Shown piece after piece: positions 1 through 5,846 of a stretch of DNA of 7,312 nt. Origin of the DNA: JBGTLA01 sp041744375 (GTDB taxonomy: Bacteria > Actinomycetota > Acidimicrobiia > Spongiisociales > ZC4RG35). Numbering within the stretch: position 1 is the first letter of the stretch; the number at the start of each line of letters is the position of its first letter. The notes below the pieces were generated by a model. The model made no database searches. It was not told the DNA's origin and saw nothing but the letters and a program-made list of their open reading frames with translations. Where the stretch lies: the NCBI GenBank assembly GCA_041744375.1, contig JBGTLA010000156.1, positions 1-7,312 on the forward strand, in the 5' to 3' direction. A program made the position numbers and the translations under genes.

Positions 1-171
1 GCGGCGGCGGTGGCGGCGGCCGTGAGGCATGTTCTCCAAGCCGAGAAGGTGGCCGCCGCGCGCCGGCCCGCCTCGAACCTTCCGCCGGCGTGGATGAGGG
101 CGAGCCGCCCACGCCATCCCGACGATCCCCTCGACGTCATCGTTCCCGATCATCGAGGCGACCCTTTGTGA
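1..171 (+). CDS. C-terminal fragment of an unrecognised protein
   Basis: Plus frame 1 is open from the window edge to TGA at 169-171 and gives 56 residues; the start lies outside. The visible part begins with an Ala/Val-rich helix-like stretch (AAAVAAAVRHVLQAEKVAAA). A Pro-rich linker follows, then LPPAWMRASRPR and an acidic tail. GC-rich third positions in this frame favour real coding. An Ala-rich helix followed by a short PPAW-R segment is reminiscent of small acyl-CoA carboxylase epsilon subunits, but the fragment is too short to assign and this is only a guess. The other two plus frames and the minus frames in this stretch are interrupted or low-complexity. The stop lies 22 bases before the preferred start of the pirin gene. 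Confidence 0.45.
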   Translation, partial: AAAVAAAVRHVLQAEKVAAARRPASNLPPAWMRASRPRHPDDPLDVIVPDHRGDPL

Positions 172-180
172 TTGGCCCGA

Positions 181-186
181 TACCAT
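181..186 (+). promoter_or_regulatory. TANNNT -10 box for the pirin-like gene (leaderless)
   Basis: TACCAT at 181-186 ends six bases before GTG at 193. If transcription starts at the standard distance, the first transcribed base is the G of GTG, so the mRNA would be leaderless. No good -35 is visible at 17 bp spacing. This box decides the start choice for the gene: GTG at 193 has no properly spaced Shine-Dalgarno sequence (GAGGG at 187-191 is too close). Confidence 0.45.
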
Positions 187-192
187 GAGGGT

Positions 193-1110
193 GTGAGCGG
201 ACCCGTCCAAGAAAACGACGTGACGCCCGACGAACAGTTCGGTGCCGTCGAGGTGAAGGAAGGTCGACGCACCGCCGTCGGCACACTGCAGGTGGCCAGA
301 TTGCTGCCCACCAAGGGTCGACGGACGGTGGGAGCCTGGTGCTTCGCCGACGTGATGATTCCACCTGACGCCGACGAGCCCGACCCGCTCGAGATCGGCC
401 CTCATCCCCACATCGGACTCGCCACCGTTACCTGGCTGTTCGATGGCGAGGCGCTCCACGGTGACTCGCTCGGGACCGAGCAGGTGATCAGGCCCGGACA
501 GCTCAACCTCATGACGGCTGGACACGGCATCGCCCATTCAGAGCTCTCCACCGTCACGGGGGTGCATGGAGTGCAGATGTGGGTGGCCCAGCCCGAGTCG
601 ACCCGCCACGGCGCCTCGATGTTCCAGCATCACGACGACCTTCCCCGTTTCGACATCACTGCTGGAGAGGTGGCACTGTTCATGGGCTCGTTGGCCGGTC
701 ACCGTTCGCCCACCGTCGCCGAGACCCCGCTGGTAGGAGCCGAGATCACCCTGCGGGGCCCATCACAGGTTCCTGTAGATCCTTCCTTCGAGTTGGCGGT
801 TCTTCCGATCGACGCTCCGCTCCTCGTCGAGGATCACGTCGTCGAGCCAGGGTGGCTCGGATTGGTGGCGCCCGGTGGCGACGCTTTGCGTTTGGAGTCG
901 TCGGGTGCCGGTGCCCGGCTCATGCTGTTGGGTGGTGAGCCTTTGGGTGAGCGGATACAAATGTGGTGGAACTTCGTTGCTCGCACCAAGGCTGAGATCA
1001 CGGACGCTTGGCGGGCGTGGCAGGAACACGATACCGACCGGTTTGGCCCGGTGCCGTCACAGCTCGCCCGTATCGAGGCGCCAACACCTCCTTGGATCGG
1101 TGAAGACTGA
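193..1110 (+). CDS. Pirin family protein (bicupin metal-binding protein)
   Basis: This encodes a 305-residue pirin-like protein, close to the usual size (human pirin is about 290). The N-terminal cupin carries the family metal site: HPHIGLATVTW supplies His71 and His73, and GHGIAHSE supplies His115 and Glu117. The stretch between them (LHGDS, then a Pro-Gly turn and LMTAGHG) is typical of pirins. The C-terminal cupin ends with a segment starting MWWNFVARTKAEI and closing on PTPPW, which is common in actinobacterial pirins. Bacterial pirins are cytoplasmic iron-binding proteins; some have quercetin dioxygenase activity and others regulatory roles, and the sequence does not tell which applies here. 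I prefer GTG at 193 because of the TACCAT box. TTG at 172 in the same frame would add seven residues (MARYHEG) and lacks a convincing ribosome site. The gene is convergent with murJ, with 56 bp between them. Confidence 0.9.
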   Translation: MSGPVQENDVTPDEQFGAVEVKEGRRTAVGTLQVARLLPTKGRRTVGAWCFADVMIPPDADEPDPLEIGPHPHIGLATVTWLFDGEALHGDSLGTEQVIRPGQLNLMTAGHGIAHSELSTVTGVHGVQMWVAQPESTRHGASMFQHHDDLPRFDITAGEVALFMGSLAGHRSPTVAETPLVGAEITLRGPSQVPVDPSFELAVLPIDAPLLVEDHVVEPGWLGLVAPGGDALRLESSGAGARLMLLGGEPLGERIQMWWNFVARTKAEITDAWRAWQEHDTDRFGPVPSQLARIEAPTPPWIGED

Positions 1111-1166
1111 GGTTCTGTCTCGTTGCCTGCCTCGGGGGAGGAGGTCCCCTCCGGGCCACCAAGGGA

Positions 1167-2720
1167 TCACTCGGTCGCACCGCTGCCACGGCTCCGTTTG
1201 CGCGCCAGAAGGAGTTGAAGGTCGGGAGACCGGGTGGCGGCCAGAACCCCGACGTAGACGACGGTCGTGACCAGACCTCCGACGATGAGGGACGCTCCCG
1301 CCGACCATGCCGAGGATGCCGGTGCGACACCGATGGCCTGGACGGAGAGCCAGCCCAGCCCCCCCGCGGGTAGGGCACCAAGGATCATCCGAACGAGGGC
1401 GCCGAGCGTCTCCGATGAAGGATGGTGACGATGCCACAACCATGCCATGACGACCGTGTAGACGGCCATGGCGACGACGCTGGCGAGGGCCACTCCGGCG
1501 GCACCCACGGCGGTCGCTCCGAACCAATACAGGGGGATGGCCACAGCAGTGGTGGCCGTACCGACACCAACAGGGAGCCACATCCTCTTCTGGGCGTAGA
1601 AGGCACGTGTGTACACCTGATGGGCTGTCCACAGCGGAATGGACAGCCCGTAGATGGCGAGGAGGGTTGACACCACCAACGTGTCCGTCGGCGTGAAGGC
1701 GCCCCGCTGGTAGGCGAGTTGAATGATGGGGAGGGCTAGGCCGATCGCACCGGCGGCTCCCAGACCGGCCACGGTCAAGCCCGAGCGCAGGGCCTTGGCC
1801 ACAGTGGCCGCCATCTCGCCAATCTTCCCCTCGGCGAACAGGCCGGCGAGGAAGGGGAAGGCGGCGACTCCTGCCGCTTGGGCGATGACCCCCACCGGCA
1901 CCATGTTGACCCGGCGGGCGTAGTTGAGAGCCGACGTGTCGCCCAAACCGCCGAGCTGACCGAACACTCTCATGAATACCTCGTCGAGGGCCACCGCCGA
2001 CTGCCCGATCATCAGGGGCAACGCCAGCCCAAAATATTCCCTCACGGATTCGTGCCGGATGCTCACTCGGGGCTCCCAATGAACGCCTAGGCGCGACGCC
2101 CCCCACCACTGAAGACCGAAGTTTCCCAGAATGACGCCCACCAACGCTCCCCAGATGAACCCGGCGGGACCGGCGTGACCTATCCACGCCGCCAGCATCC
2201 CACCGGCGATGATCGAGAGGTTGTAGACGAGTGGCGCCAGGGTGGGGATGACGAAACGCCGGTGGGCGTACTGGGCTGCCATGAGCATCGCCCCCAGGAC
2301 GAAGAAGAACTGGGCGGGCAACACGATCCGGACCAATGTCACGAGCTCAGGAAGTTGCTGGGGCGGCACTCCGGCGAAGACCGCTTCGGTGAGGGGTTGG
2401 GCGAAGATCATCGTCACGGCGGTGAGAGTTGCCATGAGCGTTCCCACCACTTTCGTAACGGCCGTGAAGGATCGGTTGGCGCCCGTGATGTCTCCGACGG
2501 CCAGGTAGCGGCTGAGGATCGGGACCAGAGTGATCGAGATGTATCCGCCGGCCATGAGGAAGAACAGGAAGTCGGGGATGGCGAAGGCGTAGTTGTAGAG
2601 GTCCGCCTCGATGCTGCGCCCCAACAATGCCGCCAGGATCACGTCGCGTACGAATCCGAGCAGCCGGGATGCCAGTATGCCGGCCGAGACGACCACCGCG
2701 GCCCGACCCAGAGTGCTCAT
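1167..2720 (-). CDS. murJ: Lipid II flippase MurJ (MviN family)
   Basis: This is a 517-residue polytopic membrane protein of the MviN/MurJ branch of the MOP exporter superfamily. It moves lipid-linked peptidoglycan precursor across the cytoplasmic membrane. Hydrophobic helices run almost throughout, in agreement with the usual 14 segments. The N-terminal signature ASRLLGFVRDVILAALLG supplies Arg19 and Arg25, matching E. coli Arg18 and Arg24, and Asp40 matches Asp39. YARRVNMVP puts Arg270 in the seventh-helix region, as expected. The segment IPDFLFFLMAGG lacks the Arg that E. coli has in NLLRR (position 52). The length is that of a plain flippase: there is no C-terminal kinase-like extension of the kind found on mycobacterial MviN. 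ATG at 2718-2720 overlaps the stop of the PHP gene as ATGA, so translation is probably coupled. The gene ends the minus-strand cluster. Confidence 0.93.
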   Translation of the reverse strand: MSTLGRAAVVVSAGILASRLLGFVRDVILAALLGRSIEADLYNYAFAIPDFLFFLMAGGYISITLVPILSRYLAVGDITGANRSFTAVTKVVGTLMATLTAVTMIFAQPLTEAVFAGVPPQQLPELVTLVRIVLPAQFFFVLGAMLMAAQYAHRRFVIPTLAPLVYNLSIIAGGMLAAWIGHAGPAGFIWGALVGVILGNFGLQWWGASRLGVHWEPRVSIRHESVREYFGLALPLMIGQSAVALDEVFMRVFGQLGGLGDTSALNYARRVNMVPVGVIAQAAGVAAFPFLAGLFAEGKIGEMAATVAKALRSGLTVAGLGAAGAIGLALPIIQLAYQRGAFTPTDTLVVSTLLAIYGLSIPLWTAHQVYTRAFYAQKRMWLPVGVGTATTAVAIPLYWFGATAVGAAGVALASVVAMAVYTVVMAWLWHRHHPSSETLGALVRMILGALPAGGLGWLSVQAIGVAPASSAWSAGASLIVGGLVTTVVYVGVLAATRSPDLQLLLARKRSRGSGATE

Positions 2721-3586
2721 CGTCCGGCTCGCTCTCTCAGTTCCTCCAAGAAGTGATCGGGGACAGCCAAGTCTCCCACTCCCACACCGACCTCGATCCC
2801 GGGCTTGTAGGTCCCGTGATAGTCCGAGCCCCCGGAGGGGGACAGGCCGACCCGTGACGCCATGCGTCGCAGGGTCTTGCGCCGGTCCGGCTCGATCCCG
2901 GAGTGGTGGGTCTCGACGCCGTCCAGGCCCCTCTCGGCGAGCTGGGCGAGGAGATTTTCCAGTTGCCGGTCGTGCTCGAGCCCCAGCGTGTAGGGATGGG
3001 CCAGGACAGACACCCCGCCCGATCGCCGAGCAAGGTCCAGGGCATCGTTGGCGGTGAGGCGCCTTCGTCCGACATAAGCGGGTCCCTGGTTGCCGAGATA
3101 GAGCTGGAAAGCTGAGCCGATGTCGGGGGCGTAACCGCGATCGACCAAAGCCGCGGCGATGTGGGGGCGGCCGACAGTTCCGGCCCCCGCTTTGGCGACC
3201 ACCTCTTCAATAGAGATGTCGACACCGAGATCGGCCAGTCGTTCCAGGATCAGCCGATTGCGTGCACTCCTCCCCACCCGGAGCCCTTCCAGCCGGTCCT
3301 GGATGGGACCGTGTGAATCGTCGACGAACAGGACGATCAGGTGCATGCCGCCGGGTCGGCCGCCGGCCGGGTAGTGGGCGGTCCAGTCCAGGGACAGTTC
3401 CACCCCGGCAATGAGTTCGACGCCGAGCTGGTCTGCGGCCTGCCGGGCCTCGCCGATACCGGAGAGGGTGTCGTGGTCGGTGAGAGCGAGGGCGCTCAGT
3501 CCGGCTTCGGCGGCCATGGCCACGACCCGAGCCGGGGTTTCGGAACCGTCGGAGGCGGTGGAGTGGCTGTGGAGGTCGACGGGCAT
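2717..3586 (-). CDS. PHP-domain phosphoesterase (RNase AM/YciV-like)
   Basis: This 289-residue protein has a complete PHP metal site. DLHSHSTASDGS at the N-terminus supplies His6 and His8, LTDHDT supplies Asp37-His38-Asp39, and GVELS supplies Glu63. GRPHIAAAL, VLAHPYTLG and GGSDYHG carry the later conserved His and Asp residues. Length and motif order fit the YciV/TrpH group, whose members act as 5'-3' exoribonucleases on short RNA or as 3',5'-nucleotide phosphatases. The precise substrate here cannot be read from sequence. The protein has no membrane segment and should be cytoplasmic. Its ATG lacks a clear Shine-Dalgarno, but a TAGGCT box lies nine bases upstream. Its last bases overlap the murJ start, and the upstream cyclophilin gene ends 57 bp away, so the three genes are probably partly co-transcribed. 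Confidence 0.87.
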   Translation of the reverse strand: MPVDLHSHSTASDGSETPARVVAMAAEAGLSALALTDHDTLSGIGEARQAADQLGVELIAGVELSLDWTAHYPAGGRPGGMHLIVLFVDDSHGPIQDRLEGLRVGRSARNRLILERLADLGVDISIEEVVAKAGAGTVGRPHIAAALVDRGYAPDIGSAFQLYLGNQGPAYVGRRRLTANDALDLARRSGGVSVLAHPYTLGLEHDRQLENLLAQLAERGLDGVETHHSGIEPDRRKTLRRMASRVGLSPSGGSDYHGTYKPGIEVGVGVGDLAVPDHFLEELRERAGR

Positions 3587-3595
3587 GCTCGGGCC

Positions 3596-3601
3596 AGCCT
3601 A
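3596..3601 (-). promoter_or_regulatory. Candidate -10 box before the PHP gene
   Basis: On the minus strand TAGGCT (TANNNT) is followed by nine bases and then the ATG at 3586. This would give a transcript with a leader of about 3 nt. No matching -35 is evident. The placement suggests that the PHP-murJ pair can be transcribed independently of the cyclophilin gene upstream. Confidence 0.35.
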
Positions 3602-3643
3602 CGAAACCGCCTGGGATTCTTGGTGGCTCGCCTGGGAGCCCGC

Positions 3644-4426
3644 TCAGCCGACAACGATCTCGATCGATTCGATGTACACGGTCTCCAAGGGGAGGCTCTG
3701 CTCGCGGGCGGCGGGTCGGGTGGCGGTGGGAACGGCTGCGATGAGGTCGAGGGTGTCCTGGCCATCCACCACCATGCCGAGCGGGTTGAAGAGGTTGGTG
3801 AGGACAGAGGCCGACTCGCCGACCACAACGAAGAACTGGCTCCCCGTCGTTCCCCGGCCGGCGTTGGCCATTGCCACCACTCCGAACTCGTAGGTGAAGT
3901 CGGATCCGGGGAACTCGTCGGCGATGGTGTAGCCCGGCCCGCCGCTCCCGATAGCGTCGGGATCGCCGCCTTGGATCACGAAATCGGCGACGATTCGGTG
4001 AAAGACCGTCCCGTCATAGAACCCTTCCCTCGACAAGAAGACGAACGACTGGACCGTCTCCGGCGCCGAAGCCGGATCGAGCTCGATCACGATCGGGCCA
4101 CAGGACGTGGTGATGGTGGCGGTGGCGGTGCTGCTGCCGATGACGTCTGGTTGCGGTTCGAACGTATCGAACCTCATCACCTGCTCCGGTGGCGGTGCCT
4201 CGGCGCCGCAGGCGGTCGGCTGCTGGCGGTAGCTGGCGTAGCTGCCCGGGAGGGCGCTGTCGTCCCCTCCAAAGAACGACCCGACCACAAAAAGCAGGAC
4301 GACGACCAAACCCAGCAGGAATGCGAACCTGATCCGCCGGAACAACTCTCGGCGTGAGTCGGCCTTGCGCTCGGCCTCGCGGCGGGCGGCCCGATTCTCC
4401 TTCTGGCGGCGTCGGCGGTCGGTCAT
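3644..4426 (-). CDS. Membrane-anchored cyclophilin-type peptidyl-prolyl isomerase
   Basis: This 260-residue protein has a basic, charged N-terminus (residues 1-31), one transmembrane helix (about 32-52) and a linker. A cyclophilin domain follows from about residue 100 to the end. It therefore probably works outside the membrane, helping secreted proteins fold by cis-trans isomerisation at proline. The active-site strand FHRIVADFVIQGGDP gives Arg144, Phe149 and Gln152, equivalent to Arg55, Phe60 and Gln63 of human CypA. Met186 with GSQFFV (Gln197, Phe199) completes most of the pocket. CypA Trp121 and His126 are not conserved, so cyclosporin binding is probably weak. Cys73 and Cys109 lie on the outer side and could form a disulfide. 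Start: ATG at 4424-4426 has GGAG only two bases away and a TAGAGT box nine bases upstream, suggesting near-leaderless expression. The gene is first in the minus-strand cluster and divergent from lysC. Confidence 0.9.
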   Translation of the reverse strand: MTDRRRRQKENRAARREAERKADSRRELFRRIRFAFLLGLVVVLLFVVGSFFGGDDSALPGSYASYRQQPTACGAEAPPPEQVMRFDTFEPQPDVIGSSTATATITTSCGPIVIELDPASAPETVQSFVFLSREGFYDGTVFHRIVADFVIQGGDPDAIGSGGPGYTIADEFPGSDFTYEFGVVAMANAGRGTTGSQFFVVVGESASVLTNLFNPLGMVVDGQDTLDLIAAVPTATRPAAREQSLPLETVYIESIEIVVG

Positions 4427-4435
4427 AGCTCCGAG

Positions 4436-4441
4436 ACTCTA
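4436..4441 (-). promoter_or_regulatory. Candidate -10 box for the cyclophilin gene
   Basis: TAGAGT on the minus strand lies nine bases before the ATG at 4426, the same spacing as the box before the PHP gene. It would produce a leader of about 3 nt. It sits at one end of the 178-bp divergent spacer (4427-4604), whose other end holds the lysC promoter. The spacer also contains the short inverted repeat GGAATCGTTCC at 4455-4465 and GGTCGACC at 4561-4568. Neither can be tied to a known regulator. Confidence 0.4.
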
Positions 4442-4588
4442 GGACGGTGTTGAGGGAATCGTTCCGGTCATCGACGACAGCCCTCCGACTATCGGGCACT
4501 TTCTGGCGCGGGCCGCGGGGCTTCCGCTCTCGTTCGCACCATCTTGGGGACGGAAGCGATGGTCGACCAGGTGATATCGTCGGACGCC

Positions 4589-4594
4589 TAACGT
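4589..4594 (+). promoter_or_regulatory. Candidate -10 box for lysC
   Basis: TAACGT at 4589-4594 is followed by ten bases and then the lysC ATG at 4605, predicting a leader of about 4 nt. No Shine-Dalgarno sequence lies before the ATG. TATCGT at 4575-4580 is an alternative box with a longer leader. Neither has a good -35. Such a short leader leaves no room for a lysine riboswitch or attenuator, so control would have to act at the promoter or on the enzyme. Confidence 0.4.
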
Positions 4595-4604
4595 TTCCCG
4601 ACAT

Positions 4605-5837
4605 ATGAGCATCGTCGTCCAGAAGTACGGAGGGACATCGCTGGCTGATCCCGAACGAATCAGCCGGGTGGCCGATCGGGTTGTTTCCACCCGTCGATCC
4701 GGGCACGACGTGGTGGTGGTGGTCTCGGCGATGGGCCACACCACCGACGAGTTGATCGACCTGGCACAGGCCATCAACCCCGATCCGCCCGGACGGGAGA
4801 TGGACATGCTGCTTACGGCCGGTGAGCGGATCTCGATGGCCTTGATGGCGATGGCCATCCAAGGCCGTGGTGTAGAAGCGGTCAGTTTCACCGGTTCACA
4901 GGCGGGGATCCTCACCGACGCTTCCCATGGGGCGGCCAAAATCCAGGCCATCCGGGGCACCCGCGTGCGCGACTCGCTCCAACAGGGGAAAGTCGTCATC
5001 GTGGCCGGCTTTCAGGGGGTCGATCCCGACGCAAAGGAGATCACAACACTGGGACGAGGCGGTTCCGACGCAACGGCCGTGGCTCTCGCCGCCGCACTCG
5101 AGGCCGAAGTGTGTGAGATTTGCACCGATGTGGATGGCATCTACACCGCCGATCCCCGGATCGTGCCGGATGCCCGAAAACTCGACGAGGTGAGCTTCGA
5201 GGAGATGCTCGAGTTGGCGGCGTCGGGCTCGGGTGTTCTCATGTCTCGTTCGGTGGAGTTCGGGCGTCGATTCGGCATTCCCATCCACGTACGATCATCG
5301 TTCAACGACACGCCCGGCACCTGGGTCAAGGAGTCAACCATGGAACAGGCCATCATCACTGGCGTCGCCCACGACCGCTCCGAGGCCAAGGTCACCGTGC
5401 GCCGGGTTCCCGACCGCCCCGGCGTGGCGGCCTCGCTCTTCGGCCCTCTGGCCGAACAGGAGATAGATGTCGACATGATCGTCCAGAACGTCTCACACGA
5501 TGGTCACACAGACATCTCGTTCACCGTGTCGAAGGGCAGCGCCGACCTGGCCCGCACGATCTCGGAGAAGGTCGCCGCCGAACTGAATGCCGGCGAGGTC
5601 GAGGTCGATGCGGGAATCGCCAAGGTGTCGCTGGTCGGAGCGGGAATGAAGTCGCATCCGGGTGTCGCCGCCACTGTGTTCGCGGCGTTGGCCGGCGCCG
5701 ACATCAATGTCGAGATGATCTCGACGTCCACCATTCGGATCTCCTGCGTGGTGCGCGGTGACCAGGTGGAGCAAGCAGTTCGCACACTGCACTCGGCTTT
5801 CGACCTGGACCTCGAGAGCGGAGGGAGCGAGTCGTGA
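4605..5837 (+). CDS. lysC: Aspartokinase, alpha subunit
   Basis: This 410-residue enzyme phosphorylates aspartate to 4-aspartyl phosphate, the entry step to lysine/diaminopimelate, threonine and methionine. The amino-acid kinase domain covers about residues 2-240. It includes the substrate motif QKYGGTS near residues 6-12, TAGER, TLGRGGSD (148-155) and TDVDGIYTADPR (174-185). Two ACT domains follow, about 263-335 and 340-405, with IVQNVS and LVGAGMKSHPGVAA as signatures. These bind the feedback effectors, typically lysine plus threonine in actinobacteria. Length and layout match the Corynebacterium glutamicum alpha subunit (421 residues). Ser297 aligns with C. glutamicum Ser301, and the site of its Thr311 is Ser305 here, with a loop two residues shorter between them. 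ATG at 4605 lacks a Shine-Dalgarno and follows a TAACGT box. The gene is transcribed together with asd. Confidence 0.95.
   Translation: MSIVVQKYGGTSLADPERISRVADRVVSTRRSGHDVVVVVSAMGHTTDELIDLAQAINPDPPGREMDMLLTAGERISMALMAMAIQGRGVEAVSFTGSQAGILTDASHGAAKIQAIRGTRVRDSLQQGKVVIVAGFQGVDPDAKEITTLGRGGSDATAVALAAALEAEVCEICTDVDGIYTADPRIVPDARKLDEVSFEEMLELAASGSGVLMSRSVEFGRRFGIPIHVRSSFNDTPGTWVKESTMEQAIITGVAHDRSEAKVTVRRVPDRPGVAASLFGPLAEQEIDVDMIVQNVSHDGHTDISFTVSKGSADLARTISEKVAAELNAGEVEVDAGIAKVSLVGAGMKSHPGVAATVFAALAGADINVEMISTSTIRISCVVRGDQVEQAVRTLHSAFDLDLESGGSES
5328..5333 (+). promoter_or_regulatory. Internal Shine-Dalgarno for the aspartokinase beta subunit
   Basis: AAGGAG at 5328-5333 lies inside the lysC reading frame, six bases before the in-frame ATG at 5340. 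Both sequence and spacing are close to ideal, and it is stronger than anything before the main lysC start. It decides the beta-subunit start. Confidence 0.75.
5340..5837 (+). CDS. Aspartokinase beta subunit (in-frame internal start)
   Basis: Translation from ATG 5340 (Met246 of the alpha chain) would yield a 165-residue protein made only of the two ACT domains, beginning MEQAIITGVAHDRSEAKVTV. Aligned by eye with the C. glutamicum beta subunit, which starts MEEAVLTGVATDKSEAKVTV at alpha Met250 (172 residues, from memory), the starts coincide exactly. In that enzyme two alpha and two beta chains form the feedback-regulated heterotetramer, and the beta chain supplies part of the effector sites. 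The good internal ribosome site supports separate translation here. This is a nested product of lysC, not an independent locus. Confidence 0.75.
   Translation: MEQAIITGVAHDRSEAKVTVRRVPDRPGVAASLFGPLAEQEIDVDMIVQNVSHDGHTDISFTVSKGSADLARTISEKVAAELNAGEVEVDAGIAKVSLVGAGMKSHPGVAATVFAALAGADINVEMISTSTIRISCVVRGDQVEQAVRTLHSAFDLDLESGGSES
5820..5827 (+). promoter_or_regulatory. Shine-Dalgarno in the 3' end of lysC, mis-spaced for asd
   Basis: GGAGGGAG at 5820-5827, with core GGAGGG at 5820-5825, is a strong ribosome site. It has ideal spacing (8 nt) to GTG at 5834 but lies about 19 nt before the asd GTG at 5845. It most likely served the asd start before the 11-bp duplication described in the next entry. 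Confidence 0.6.
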
Positions 5838-5846
5838 GCGAGTCGT
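5825..5846 (+). repeat. 11-bp tandem duplication at the lysC-asd junction
   Basis: GAGCGAGTCGT occurs twice back to back (5825-5835 and 5836-5846), followed by a partial third copy, GAGCGA (5847-5852). Removing one copy leaves both reading frames unchanged and turns the junction into a 4-nt GTGA overlap of the lysC stop with the asd start. With both copies, GTG at 5834 opens a four-codon frame (Met-Ser-Glu-Ser, stop 5846-5848), whose own stop overlaps the asd GTG as GTGA. Confidence 0.9.

Noticed and set aside
1..21. GCGGCGGCGGTGGCGGCGGCC as a repeat element
   Set aside because: It reads as Ala codons in the open plus frame 1 and is better explained as an Ala-rich coding segment.
1128..1150. 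A terminator hairpin between the convergent pirin and murJ genes
   Set aside because: GGGGGA can pair with TCCCCT around a 5-nt loop, but the stem is only about six pairs with one G-T and there is no T run, so it was not called.
1057..2187. A long alternative minus-strand reading frame of about 376 codons overlapping murJ
   Set aside because: It is Arg/Gly/Pro-rich with no recognisable motif and lies within murJ in another frame, as expected in GC-rich DNA.
3341..4357. A 338-codon plus-strand reading frame opposite the PHP and cyclophilin genes
   Set aside because: It is Gly/Asp/Arg-rich antisense sequence to two well-supported genes and shows no family signature.
4014..4862. A 282-codon minus-strand reading frame spanning the divergent spacer and the start of lysC
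   Set aside because: It is antisense to lysC and out of frame with the cyclophilin gene, its composition is His/Arg-rich, and it covers a promoter region.
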